Origin: an uncultured Desulfurobacterium sp.
GTDB taxonomy: Bacteria; Aquificota; Aquificia; Desulfurobacteriales; Desulfurobacteriaceae
Direction of reading: 5' to 3'
Length of the DNA: 9,400 nucleotides
Assembly (NCBI GenBank): GCA_913055135.1
Contig: CAJXJV010000038.1
Coordinates: 1-9,400, forward strand
The translations under genes were made by a program, and so were the position numbers. The notes under the pieces were generated by a model that saw only the letters and a program-made list of their open reading frames with translations, did no database searches and was not told where the DNA came from. Shown here piece by piece: positions 1-7,096 of the stretch (position 1 is the stretch's first letter; each line of letters starts with the position of its first letter).

Positions 1-300
1 TTAGACCTTTACGGCTTGAATCTAACTTTTGAAGAACCGGACTTTAAAAGATTTCCTGCTCTAAGACTTGCCTATGACGCCCTGCGCCTTGGCTACCCTT
101 ACCCTATCGTTCTCAACGCCGCTGACGAGATAGCTGTGGAGCTCTTCCTGAATGGGAAAATAAAGTTTACAGAAATTCCTGTTCTGATAGAAAAGACCTT
201 AGAGAAATCGAACTTCAGAGAACCAGCTTCCATCGAAGAGGTCACTGAAATAGACAGAGAAGCTAAGAGAATCGCTCTGGAGATCGCCAGATGCCTTTAG
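1..300 (+). CDS. dxr: 1-deoxy-D-xylulose 5-phosphate reductoisomerase, C-terminal part
   Basis: This reading frame is open from the first base, so the gene starts left of the window and only the last 99 codons are visible. Dxr converts 1-deoxy-D-xylulose 5-phosphate to 2-C-methyl-D-erythritol 4-phosphate with NADPH, the committed step of the MEP isoprenoid pathway, in the cytoplasm. The visible part matches the family's C-terminal helical domain: a DFKRFPALRLAYDAL stretch, then VLNAADEIAVELFLNGKI and an F-T-E-I-P segment, all in family order. The NADPH-binding and metal/substrate-binding residues would lie upstream and cannot be checked. The TTG at 16 is in frame but is internal, not the start, because family-like sequence continues through it from base 1. 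The stop TAG at 298-300 overlaps the next gene by 10 nt, suggesting co-transcription. Confidence 0.93.
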   Translation, partial: LDLYGLNLTFEEPDFKRFPALRLAYDALRLGYPYPIVLNAADEIAVELFLNGKIKFTEIPVLIEKTLEKSNFREPASIEEVTEIDREAKRIALEIARCL

Positions 301-803
301 AGAAGGGGCTGGTTCATGTCTATACAGGAAACGGTAAAGGAAAAACCTCTGCTGCTCTTGGTCTCTGTATGAGAGCCCTTGGAAGAGGCTTAAGGTGTTG
401 TTTTATACAGTTCATAAAAGGTGTTGTCACCGGAGAGATGATCACAGCTAACAAACTTTCTGACTTCTGCTTCATCCAGACAGGCAGACCGGGATACGAC
501 TTCAAAGTAATTGAGGAAGACTACCGGAGAGCCGAAGAGGGAATGAAAATAGCTGAAGAGAAGATAAAGGAGTTCGACGTTCTGGTTTTAGATGAAATAA
601 ACGTTGCCATTCACCTGAAACTCATTCCGGTAGAAAGAGTGGTAAAGTTAATTAAAGGAAAACCAGAGCACGTTGAATTAATTCTCACAGGGCGGTACGC
701 CAGAAGGGAAATTGTAGAACTTGCAGATTATGTAACAGAATTAAAATTGATAAAACACCCTTACTACAAAGGTATTAATGGGAGAAAAGGAATTGATTTC
801 TGA
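291..803 (+). CDS. cobO: Corrinoid (cob(I)alamin) adenosyltransferase, CobA/CobO/BtuR type
   Basis: This 170-residue enzyme transfers the 5'-deoxyadenosyl group of ATP to the cobalt of cob(I)alamin or cobinamide, in de novo synthesis or salvage of adenosylcobalamin. The family-specific P-loop TGNGKGKTS lies at residues 12-20, followed by AALGLCMRALGRG. A Walker B-like VLVLDEIN segment has D101 and E102. The TGRYA motif, the AD-x-VTE segment and a C-terminal KHPYYKGINGRKGIDF tail are also typical. The protein lacks the roughly 20-residue N-terminal extension of the E. coli enzyme and is the short form. The ATG at 291 is preceded by GGAG at 279-282 (8-nt spacer), supporting this start inside the end of dxr. 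Its 3' end overlaps queE by 26 nt. No other cobalamin gene is visible, so de novo synthesis and salvage cannot be told apart. Confidence 0.93.
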   Translation: MPLEKGLVHVYTGNGKGKTSAALGLCMRALGRGLRCCFIQFIKGVVTGEMITANKLSDFCFIQTGRPGYDFKVIEEDYRRAEEGMKIAEEKIKEFDVLVLDEINVAIHLKLIPVERVVKLIKGKPEHVELILTGRYARREIVELADYVTELKLIKHPYYKGINGRKGIDF

Positions 804-1476
804 GACAACTACTGTAAATGTAACAGAACTTTTCATATCCATTCAGGGCGAAGGGATCGATGCGGGAGCTCCATCATTCTTTATTAGAACCTCCGGCTGT
901 TCAATAGGCTGCAAGTACTGCGACACAAAGTATTCCTGGAGCAGAGGCAGGGAATGGAAGATCGATGATCTGATCGAAGAGGTTTTAAAAGCCGAAATTC
1001 CTGAAGTTGTTATTACAGGTGGAGAACCTGTTGAGGAGAAAAATCTGTCAGTTCTTATCAGGAAACTCTCTGAAATAGATTCCATCAGAAAGATAACCCT
1101 TGAAACCTGCGGACACATTTTCAGGGATGACCTCGGAGCTCCAAAGTTAAAAATCGTTCTCTCTCCAAAACCTCCCACAATGGGAGTTGAATTTCCTGAA
1201 AGAGCTCTACAGAAGTTTCTGACCACTTATGAAGATACCTATATCAAGTTTGCCGTTTACGACAAAAAGGATTTAAAAGTTATTAGACAGTTTACTTACA
1301 GAAACGCAAAACTCATAAGAAAACCCATAGTAATTCAACCCCTTGAAGTTCCTTTTGAAAACTACGTTGAGACTTCAAAACGGGTTTCTGAACTTGTTAT
1401 TGCTGACAGGGAGTTTATAAACGACTTTGAAGTTAAAATCATTCCACAACTCCACAAATTAATAGGGTTAAAGTAA
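778..1476 (+). CDS. queE: 7-carboxy-7-deazaguanine synthase (radical SAM)
   Basis: QueE converts 6-carboxy-5,6,7,8-tetrahydropterin to 7-carboxy-7-deazaguanine, the ring-contraction step toward preQ0 and queuosine in tRNA. The family N-terminal signature LFISIQGEG lies at residues 18-26. The radical SAM cluster motif is canonical CX3CX2C: C41, C45, C48, in GCSIGCKYCDT. The SAM-contacting TGGEP motif is at 80-84, LETCG follows, and VLSPKPP is the typical substrate-side motif. The 232-residue length fits the family. The ATG at 778 has a modest AAAGG at 768-772 upstream. An in-frame TTG at 793, with GGGAG at 780-784 and an 8-nt spacer, is a credible alternative start that would cut the overlap with the adenosyltransferase from 26 to 11 nt. 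The stop overlaps the waaA start as TAATG. No other queuosine synthesis gene lies in the window. Confidence 0.94.
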   Translation: MGEKELISETTTVNVTELFISIQGEGIDAGAPSFFIRTSGCSIGCKYCDTKYSWSRGREWKIDDLIEEVLKAEIPEVVITGGEPVEEKNLSVLIRKLSEIDSIRKITLETCGHIFRDDLGAPKLKIVLSPKPPTMGVEFPERALQKFLTTYEDTYIKFAVYDKKDLKVIRQFTYRNAKLIRKPIVIQPLEVPFENYVETSKRVSELVIADREFINDFEVKIIPQLHKLIGLK

Positions 1477-2648
1477 TGGGTATTTTCTTTTACAATCTGC
1501 TCCTGCTCTCTACCATTCCCCTCTATCCAGTAGTCAAATTTGCAACGAGAAGGAGAGGAAGCGTTTCTCTTCTCAACAGATTCAAAACAGATTTTCCGGA
1601 ACTCAAAGGAAAAATCATGCTTCACCTCGCAAGCATTGGAGAGGTCAACTCTGTCAGACCCCTTGTAAACAGGATAAAGGATAAAGTCGCTCTCACAGTA
1701 TTTACAGATTATGGACTTGAAAGGGCAAAAGAGATCTATCCAGAAATTCCATCACGAATTCTTCCCTTTGATTTCTATCCGGTAGTGAAATTTTTCCTTG
1801 AAAAGAACCGACCAGAAAAAATCTTAATATATGAAACAGAGCTCTGGCCATCTCTCCTCTATTTAGCAGGAAAAATGGAAATTCCAGTTTTCATGGTAAG
1901 CGGTAAAATTTCTGAGAGAAGTTTTGAAAATTACAGGAAATTTAAATTTTTCTCTGGATCACTCTTTGAAAATATTACTTTCCTTGCAAGGTCTCAAAAA
2001 GATTTGATGAGGGCTAAGGAGCTGGGATTCAGAAAAGTGGAGTTTGCAGGAGATCTGAAGTTTGATGTAGAAAAACCTGAACAGCTTTCAGAGCTCCATA
2101 TCGAAGGAAAAAGGAAAGTCATCATCTGGGGCAGCACTCACCCTGGAGAAGAAGAAATCGCCTTTGAGATTCACAAAAAGCTAAAGGAAAAGTTTCCTGA
2201 TATCCTCACAATCATTGCTCCCAGACACATAGGAAGGGCTAAAGAGATAAATCCACCATCAAGGTTTGCACTTAGAAGCGAAACAAAAAACATTGCAAAA
2301 AACATTGAGCTTTACATAATTGACACAATGGGAGAACTTTCTTCTCTCTACAGATTTGGTGATGTGATAGTAATAGGCGGTAGCTTCATTCCGGGAATAG
2401 GTGGTCACAATCCTGTTGAAGGAGCTCTCTGGAAAAAACCTGTAATACTTGGCATCTACGGAAAGGATTTTATAGAAATTGCACAGCGGTTAAAGGCACC
2501 CGTTCTAAAAAAGGAAGAAATTTTGCCATTCGTGGAAAAGCTCCTCTCTGATGAGGTATTTTACAAAGAGGTTTCAGAGACTATTTTTAAGTCCTATCAA
2601 AAGGAAAAAGGCGTTACCGACAGAATACTGAAAGCCATAGGAGAGTAA
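1476..2648 (+). CDS. waaA: 3-deoxy-D-manno-octulosonic acid (Kdo) transferase
   Basis: WaaA (KdtA, glycosyltransferase family 30) transfers Kdo from CMP-Kdo to the lipid A precursor at the inner face of the cytoplasmic membrane. The 390-residue protein begins with a hydrophobic N-terminal helix (about residues 5-20), the usual membrane anchor, followed by a basic patch. The ASIGEV motif places the presumed catalytic base at E56, matching the family SxGE motif (Glu31 in Aquifex WaaA, as I recall). ETELWP is at 120-125, GSTHPGEE at 219-226, PRH at 249-251, and GGHNPVE with a following KPVILG near 309-326. One departure is SGK at 142-144, where many homologues have an NAR-like triplet before the conserved LSxRS segment. 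The number of Kdo residues added cannot be read from sequence; Aquifex WaaA is reported as monofunctional. It starts in a TAATG junction with queE and ends 2 nt before lpxK. Confidence 0.94.
   Translation: MGIFFYNLLLLSTIPLYPVVKFATRRRGSVSLLNRFKTDFPELKGKIMLHLASIGEVNSVRPLVNRIKDKVALTVFTDYGLERAKEIYPEIPSRILPFDFYPVVKFFLEKNRPEKILIYETELWPSLLYLAGKMEIPVFMVSGKISERSFENYRKFKFFSGSLFENITFLARSQKDLMRAKELGFRKVEFAGDLKFDVEKPEQLSELHIEGKRKVIIWGSTHPGEEEIAFEIHKKLKEKFPDILTIIAPRHIGRAKEINPPSRFALRSETKNIAKNIELYIIDTMGELSSLYRFGDVIVIGGSFIPGIGGHNPVEGALWKKPVILGIYGKDFIEIAQRLKAPVLKKEEILPFVEKLLSDEVFYKEVSETIFKSYQKEKGVTDRILKAIGE
2639..2643 (+). promoter_or_regulatory. Ribosome binding site deciding the TTG start of lpxK
   Basis: AGGAG sits at the very end of waaA, 7 nt before the TTG at 2651. 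It is the best support for this non-ATG start, since no ATG or GTG lies nearby in frame and family-like sequence begins soon after. Confidence 0.75.
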
Positions 2649-2650
2649 GT

Positions 2651-3754
2651 TTGAATCTGAACGAGCTAAGATTAAAAGTATTGAGGAAGGAGGGAATTGG
2701 AGCTCCGCTCTTTCCCCTTTTCTGGTTACTCTCGGTAGCTTACTGCGGCGGAGCAGCTTTTAGAAACTTCCTCTACAATGCTGGCATTCTGGAATCGACA
2801 TCCTTTTCACTTCCCGTTATCTCCGTAGGAAACGTTGTCGCCGGTGGATCAGGGAAAACTCCTCTTACAGAATCGATATACCTTATCCTTGAAGAAATGG
2901 GATTTTCTCCTGCCATTGTAACAAGAGGATACAGAGGAAAGGAAAAAGGACCTATCTTTGCAATAGATAATCCAGAACTCTTCGGAGATGAAGCTTCAAT
3001 CTACGCCCTCAAAGGCTACAGAACAGTCGTCAGCAAAGAAAAACTAAAAGGAATAGAGTTCGCATTCTCCAAAGGCGCAAACGTTGCAATCCTTGATGAC
3101 GGATTCCAGTACAGAAAAGTCGTGCCGAAACTTAACATTGTGGCGATTGACCCATTTAACCCTTTTGGAGATGGATACTGCCTTCCCTTAGGTCTTCTGA
3201 GGGAACCCATTAAGAACCTTGAGAGAGCAGACTGTTTTGTGGTCACAAGAAGTAATATCGTTGACAGGAAAAGGCTCGAATCCTTAGAACTTTACCTGAA
3301 AAGTTTTAGAAAACCCATATTCTTAGCTGAACAAACGTTCAAATTCTGGATAAACGAAAGGTTTGAGAAAACAGAACCACCAGAGGAAAAAGAAATTGAC
3401 GTCTTCTGCGGAATCGGAAATCCTTCACAGTTTGTTGAAATGCTGATAAGGATGGGTTATAAAATCCGAAACTACCTTGTGTTTAACGACCATCACTCCT
3501 ACACCAGAGAGGAGATTGAGAAACTTAAAAGCCTGAAAAATCCGGTAACAACCGAAAAGGATCTGATAAAGCTCAGAAACTCTGGAATCAGAGCAAAAGC
3601 ACCTGTTTTAAGACTTGACGCTTACGGTCTAAAAGAGTTTATAGTATCAAACATCAAAAACGTTGAAAGGGTTGAGGAAGAAGTTGAAGGAGATTTCCTA
3701 CCTTCTGGAGTATCTACTTTTAAAGGGGAGTCTTTCTTTAATAGAGAGAGTTAA
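2651..3754 (+). CDS. lpxK: Tetraacyldisaccharide 4'-kinase
   Basis: LpxK phosphorylates the 4' position of the tetraacylated disaccharide-1-phosphate to give lipid IVA, at the cytoplasmic side of the inner membrane. An N-terminal hydrophobic segment (about residues 16-42) fits its membrane-docking helix. The Walker A loop is GGSGKTP at 65-71 within VGNVVAGGSGKTP. RGYRG follows at 92-96, GDE at 112-114 (D113 is the likely counterpart of the Aquifex catalytic Asp99), LDDGFQYR at 148-155, and NDHHSY at 279-284 (candidate for Aquifex His261). TTEKDLIKL at 300-308 is also a family motif. The start is a TTG with AGGAG 7 nt upstream. At 367 residues it is longer than many relatives. The last 23 or so residues look non-conserved and are encoded in the region that also encodes the start of the next gene in another frame. 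Confidence 0.93.
   Translation: MNLNELRLKVLRKEGIGAPLFPLFWLLSVAYCGGAAFRNFLYNAGILESTSFSLPVISVGNVVAGGSGKTPLTESIYLILEEMGFSPAIVTRGYRGKEKGPIFAIDNPELFGDEASIYALKGYRTVVSKEKLKGIEFAFSKGANVAILDDGFQYRKVVPKLNIVAIDPFNPFGDGYCLPLGLLREPIKNLERADCFVVTRSNIVDRKRLESLELYLKSFRKPIFLAEQTFKFWINERFEKTEPPEEKEIDVFCGIGNPSQFVEMLIRMGYKIRNYLVFNDHHSYTREEIEKLKSLKNPVTTEKDLIKLRNSGIRAKAPVLRLDAYGLKEFIVSNIKNVERVEEEVEGDFLPSGVSTFKGESFFNRES
3674..3677 (+). promoter_or_regulatory. Ribosome binding site favouring TTG 3684 for the acyltransferase gene
   Basis: GAGG followed by a 6-nt spacer to TTG at 3684. The other in-frame TTG codons are less well served: the one at 3663 has no purine-rich stretch upstream, and the one at 3672 has GAAAGGG running right up to it. 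Confidence 0.5.
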
Positions 3755-4544
3755 TAGAGAAAAGGCTTTTAAAACTGGTGATGTTCTATCTAAAATCCTC
3801 TACAACTACCCCAGGATAAAAAGAGTAACAGAAGAAAATCTCCAGTTTACAGGATTCCCTGTTGAAATTGGAAAAGAGAGCCTTAAAAATTTCTTGCGGT
3901 GTTCAATAGACTTTGTTCGATCAAAAAACTACTCTTTTGAGTACCTGAAAACTCTTTTTAAACCCGTTGATCCATCAGTTGTCCCACCAGAAGGAGGAAT
4001 CCTCCTTACAGCCCACATCGGAAACTGGGAGCTTATGGGAGCACTATTTTCAGTACTCAGTAATGGAAAGCTCTCAGTCGTTGCAAAACCAATGAAAAAC
4101 TGGAAAGTGGATAGGATTATAAACTCCATCCGTCAGAAATGGGGAATAAAAGTTATTCCAACAGGGAACATCATTGAGATAGTAAAAGATCTGAAGAGGA
4201 AAAGGTACGTTGGAATCCTCCTTGATCAGAGACCAAAAGTAAAAGAGGGAGTTCTCACAAAATTCTTAGAAAGAGAAACCTACACAAACAAAGGAGCGGC
4301 AATCCTCAGCATAAAGACTGGAAAACCCGCAATTCCAGCATTCTGTTTCATGGAAGGAGACAAATACTCAATCGAGGTTTATGAGCCGATTTACCCGGAT
4401 GGTAAAACTGTTGAAGAACTTACTCAGGAATATGCAAAAGCCATTGAAAAAGCTGTAAGGAAACACCCAGAACAATGGTTCTGGTTTCATAGAAGATGGA
4501 AAAATTCTCCGGAGTTTAAAAAGTGGAAAGAGAAAAGCCGATGA
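3684..4544 (+). CDS. lpxL: Lipid A secondary acyltransferase, LpxL/HtrB family
   Basis: This family transfers a fatty acyl chain from acyl-ACP (or acyl-CoA) onto an acyl chain of Kdo-lipid IVA at the inner membrane. From TTG 3684 the protein is 286 residues; in-frame TTGs at 3672 and 3663 would add 4 or 7. The catalytic HX4E motif is in TAHIGNWELMG (H111, E116 from TTG 3684). LLDQRPK is the family DQ motif, followed by an AAILSIKTGKPAIPAF segment and a C-terminal WFWFHRRWK. The N-terminus is a hydrophobic amphipathic helix, then the typical RVTEENL segment. No ATG or GTG start is available before the catalytic region, so a TTG start is required. The gene begins inside lpxK (71-nt out-of-frame overlap) and its stop overlaps miaA as ATGA. 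Only one such gene is visible, so which position (LpxL or LpxM type) it acylates is unknown. Confidence 0.85.
   Translation: MKEISYLLEYLLLKGSLSLIERVNREKAFKTGDVLSKILYNYPRIKRVTEENLQFTGFPVEIGKESLKNFLRCSIDFVRSKNYSFEYLKTLFKPVDPSVVPPEGGILLTAHIGNWELMGALFSVLSNGKLSVVAKPMKNWKVDRIINSIRQKWGIKVIPTGNIIEIVKDLKRKRYVGILLDQRPKVKEGVLTKFLERETYTNKGAAILSIKTGKPAIPAFCFMEGDKYSIEVYEPIYPDGKTVEELTQEYAKAIEKAVRKHPEQWFWFHRRWKNSPEFKKWKEKSR
4525..4532 (+). promoter_or_regulatory. Ribosome binding site supporting ATG 4541 for miaA
   Basis: GGAAAGAG lies 8 nt before the ATG at 4541. An upstream in-frame GTG at 4523 would add six charged residues in front of the [13 protein letters not shown] motif that normally opens this family, so the ATG is preferred. 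Confidence 0.6.
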
Positions 4545-5431
4545 TAGTCATAACAGGTCCAACAGCAACTGGAAAAACAGACTTCTCCATAAAACTTGCA
4601 AGAGAGATTGGCGGCGAAATAATCAGCGCTGACTCGATGCAGGTCTATAAAGGACTCGATATAGGAACGGACAAAATCTCAAAGGAAATAAGGGAAGAGA
4701 TTCCCCACTACCTGATAGACATCAGAGAACCTGATGAACTATTTTCCGTTGCTGACTTTGTGAGAGAAGCAGACAAAGCCATAGCCGAAATAAGGGAAAA
4801 AGATAAATACCCAATTGTTGTCGGTGGAACGGGATTTTACATAAGAGCTCTCCTCTACGGTCTTCCAGACGTTCCTCCCGGAAATGAAGAGATAAGAAAA
4901 GAACTAAAGAAACTGTCAAATGAGGAGATTTACAATCTCCTGCTTGAAGTTGACAGAGAGTCAGCAGAGAGAATAGGAAAAAAGGACAGGAAGAGACTAA
5001 TAAGAGCTTATGAGGTTTATAAACTAACAGGAGAACCTCTCTCTTCATTCAAATTCCCCGAAAAACCTCGCTATAGATTCTTAGGTTATTTTCTCTACAG
5101 AAACAGACCAGAGCTCTACAGGAGAATTGAAAACAGAGTTGATTCACAAATAGAGAGAGGACTCATTGATGAAACTAAATGGCTCCTCCAGTTCGGAAAA
5201 GATATAACAGCCTTTCAGGCTCTTGGTTACAAGGAGATGCTAAATTACATAGAGGGAAGAAAGTCTCTTGAAGAGGCAATCAGACTTCTTAAAAGGAGAA
5301 CCAAGCAGTTTGCAAAGAGACAGTTTACGTGGTTCAGGAAAGAACCTAAATTTAAATGGGTAAATCTATCAGAAATTCCGGAAGAAAAACTGATAGAGAT
5401 GATAAAAAGAGATCTAAGGGAGGAGCAATGA
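4541..5431 (+). CDS. miaA: tRNA dimethylallyltransferase
   Basis: MiaA transfers a dimethylallyl group from DMAPP to N6 of A37 in tRNAs reading UNN codons, the first step toward ms2i6A. From ATG 4541 the protein is 296 residues, the family norm. The P-loop GPTATGKT is at residues 6-13. [15 protein letters not shown] follows at 29-43, with D31 the likely catalytic Asp; HYLIDI and [15 protein letters not shown] come next. [11 protein letters not shown] in the C-terminal half is also a family motif. The usual GTAKP loop reads GTDKI here, a tolerated-looking difference at residues 42-46. The DMAPP substrate comes from the MEP pathway to which the upstream dxr belongs. The gene joins its neighbours by ATGA overlaps on both sides, which suggests translational coupling with the acyltransferase gene and hfq. 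Confidence 0.95.
   Translation: MIVITGPTATGKTDFSIKLAREIGGEIISADSMQVYKGLDIGTDKISKEIREEIPHYLIDIREPDELFSVADFVREADKAIAEIREKDKYPIVVGGTGFYIRALLYGLPDVPPGNEEIRKELKKLSNEEIYNLLLEVDRESAERIGKKDRKRLIRAYEVYKLTGEPLSSFKFPEKPRYRFLGYFLYRNRPELYRRIENRVDSQIERGLIDETKWLLQFGKDITAFQALGYKEMLNYIEGRKSLEEAIRLLKRRTKQFAKRQFTWFRKEPKFKWVNLSEIPEEKLIEMIKRDLREEQ
5416..5425 (+). promoter_or_regulatory. Strong ribosome binding site of hfq
   Basis: A run of AAGGGAGGAG lies just before the ATG at 5428 and is the strongest Shine-Dalgarno-like stretch in the plus-strand run. It fixes the hfq start at 5428 rather than at upstream in-frame codons such as the ATG at 5356, and suggests hfq is translated more strongly than its neighbours. 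Confidence 0.75.
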
Positions 5432-5661
5432 ACCTACAAGACACTTACCTTAACAGGCTAAGAAAAGAGAGAGTTCCAGTTAGCATCTTCCTTTCAAGAG
5501 GAACAAGACTTCAGGGGGTAATTACATTCTTTGACCAATTTACAATCCTGCTTGAAAACGGGGGAACGCAGCAACTGGTTTATAAGCACTCCATAGCAAC
5601 AATAGTGCCATCAAGACCTATCAAGAACCTCTTCAAAGAAGAGGAAAAAAAGAGTGAGTAA
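5428..5661 (+). CDS. hfq: RNA chaperone Hfq
   Basis: Hfq is a hexameric Sm-like protein that binds U-rich small-RNA ends and A-rich mRNA and helps them pair. The protein is 77 residues. N-terminal [16 protein letters not shown] carries Q4 and a rim patch R12, K13, R15 matching E. coli R16, R17, R19. FDQF (D36, Q37, F38) and the Sm2 motif [14 protein letters not shown] (Y52, K53, H54) preserve the proximal U-binding face. On the distal face, the positions of E. coli Y25 and I30 are F21 and T26. The beta3-beta4 loop NGGTQQ has one extra residue versus E. coli, as I recall for Aquifex Hfq. The C-terminal tail is short and charged. An in-frame ATG at 5356 lies inside miaA and would add 24 charged, non-family residues; it is not the start. 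The gene overlaps miaA by ATGA and the next gene by 8 nt. Confidence 0.96.
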   Translation: MNLQDTYLNRLRKERVPVSIFLSRGTRLQGVITFFDQFTILLENGGTQQLVYKHSIATIVPSRPIKNLFKEEEKKSE

Positions 5662-7096
5662 AACTATTCTTTTTGGTGGGTTGACTCCACTTCACGAATT
5701 GTTTATGAAGGGAGCCGTCGAAAGCTTAGGTTACAAAGTTGAATTTCTACCAACCCCTGATAACTGTTCTCTCGCAATTGGTAGAGAGTTCTGTAATAGA
5801 GGAATGTGCAATCCGACCTATTACACGGTTGGTAATCTTATCAGGTACCTTCAGGAAAAGAGCGCTACTGGTATAGACGTTGAGAAGGAGTATATGTTTG
5901 TAACAATAGGCGCCTGCGGTCCCTGCAGATTCGGCATGTATGAATCTGAGTATAGACATGCTCTAAAAGCGGCTGGCTTTAAGAACTTCTCTTTCTCAAT
6001 ACTCAACCAGAGTAAATTCTCTTCAGAAGGAGAGCTCAAACTTACACCCTCACTCGTCTGGAGACTGGTAAAGGCTGTCTGGGTTGCAGACATTGTAAGG
6101 GATCTTGGCTATCAGCTTAGACCTTACGAAGTTATACCTAACTCTGTAGATAAAGCCATTTCAAGATCAAAAGAAGAGATCTACCAGATTTTAAAAAGAG
6201 GCGGAAAGGTCAAGGATTTAATCTCAGCCTTAAAGGTTTTTAGAAAAAGACTTGAAGGTCTTCAGTTTGACTATACAAGAGTAAAACCCGTTGTTAGCGT
6301 AATTGGAGAGTTCTGGGCTCACACAACCGAAGGAGATGGAAACTATCATCTCCACAGATGGCTTGAATCTGAAGGTGCTGAAGTAAGGGTTGAATCGATA
6401 GCAGGATGGATAGATTACCAGCTCTTTATCGAAGAGGAGAAGATTAAAGCTGATATCAAGATAAAAGGGTTGACAGCAGATAGAATTAAAAAACTTCTTG
6501 CAGTAAAAGGAATGGCAGTAACGTTTAGAACGCTCTACAACATCCTTAGAAAAATCTTCGATTTCAGACCCAAACCACTTCCATCTCAAAGATATCTGGC
6601 AAAGATAGCAAAACCCTACTTTGACTACTTTGTGGTCGGTGGTGAAGGACATCTTGAGGTTGCCAAACATATCTACAATGTGAAAGAGAAAAAAGCTCAC
6701 ATGACCGTTTCGGTTAAGCCCTTTGGCTGCATGCCTTCAACCCAAAGCGATGGAGCTCAGGTAAAAGTCCTTTCAGACTACCCGGAAAGCATTTTCATCT
6801 CAATTGAAACTTCTGGCGATGGAGAGGTAAATGTAAAGAGCAGAGTTCAGATGAAGCTATTTGAAGCTAAAAAAGCCGCGCAAGAAGAGTTTGAAAAACT
6901 CCTGAGCAGTCTCAAGATTCCAGAAAATACATTTAAAGAAGCTTTCAGCCTAAGAGAACCCTTTATAAAACTATCAAAGAATTACATTGGGACAGCAGCA
7001 AGAGCTTTAAAGGCAAATAGTGAAAAAGTGGAAAGCTGGAAGCTTAGAGGATTAGAAGGTTGGAAAAGTGGACTACCTGTTTATAGAAAAATGTAA
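5654..7096 (+). CDS. COG3581-type 2-hydroxyacyl-CoA dehydratase/activase-related Fe-S protein
   Basis: The 480-residue protein resembles the COG3581/DUF2229-like group related to 2-hydroxyglutaryl-CoA dehydratase subunits and the C-terminal part of large BadF-type activases; no member has a role I can name with confidence. It has exactly six cysteines, all in motif-like positions: C38, C47 and C52 in an [18 protein letters not shown] stretch, C88 and C91 in [11 protein letters not shown], and C359 in [26 protein letters not shown] (385-402) is a further group signature. C52, C91 and C359 are the most dehydratase-like trio, so one [4Fe-4S] cluster is likely (inference). There is no signal peptide or membrane segment, so it should be cytoplasmic. 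The GTG start has GAGG at 5641-5644 with a 9-nt spacer and overlaps hfq by 8 nt; the 3' end overlaps rqcH by 29 nt. No ASKHA activase (BadF/HgdC) or second subunit is in the window, and the substrate is unknown. Confidence 0.8.
   Translation: MSKTILFGGLTPLHELFMKGAVESLGYKVEFLPTPDNCSLAIGREFCNRGMCNPTYYTVGNLIRYLQEKSATGIDVEKEYMFVTIGACGPCRFGMYESEYRHALKAAGFKNFSFSILNQSKFSSEGELKLTPSLVWRLVKAVWVADIVRDLGYQLRPYEVIPNSVDKAISRSKEEIYQILKRGGKVKDLISALKVFRKRLEGLQFDYTRVKPVVSVIGEFWAHTTEGDGNYHLHRWLESEGAEVRVESIAGWIDYQLFIEEEKIKADIKIKGLTADRIKKLLAVKGMAVTFRTLYNILRKIFDFRPKPLPSQRYLAKIAKPYFDYFVVGGEGHLEVAKHIYNVKEKKAHMTVSVKPFGCMPSTQSDGAQVKVLSDYPESIFISIETSGDGEVNVKSRVQMKLFEAKKAAQEEFEKLLSSLKIPENTFKEAFSLREPFIKLSKNYIGTAARALKANSEKVESWKLRGLEGWKSGLPVYRKM

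Noticed and set aside
843..1226. A 127-codon minus-strand open frame opposite queE.
   Set aside because: It runs antisense to the radical SAM motifs of queE, shows no family features, and has low-complexity shadow composition.
778..1476. A direct regulatory or metabolic link between the corrinoid adenosyltransferase and queE, since a cobalamin enzyme (QueG) ends the queuosine pathway.
   Set aside because: QueG is not in the window, and the whole run is functionally mixed, so adjacency alone does not support a dedicated system.
4722..5048. A 108-codon leucine-rich minus-strand open frame opposite miaA, considered as a small membrane protein.
   Set aside because: The Leu/Phe/Ser richness comes from reading Lys/Glu/Arg-rich miaA codons in reverse. 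There is no sign of an independent gene.
5356..5427. A longer Hfq with a 24-residue N-terminal extension starting at ATG 5356.
   Set aside because: The extension is Lys/Arg/Asp-rich, lies wholly inside miaA and is unlike family N-termini. The strong ribosome binding site at 5416-5425 points to ATG 5428.
6230..6700. A 156-codon minus-strand open frame opposite the COG3581-type gene.
   Set aside because: The plus-strand frame has clear family motifs across this region. The antisense protein has no recognisable motif, and its Cys/Phe/Ser-rich composition is typical of a shadow frame.
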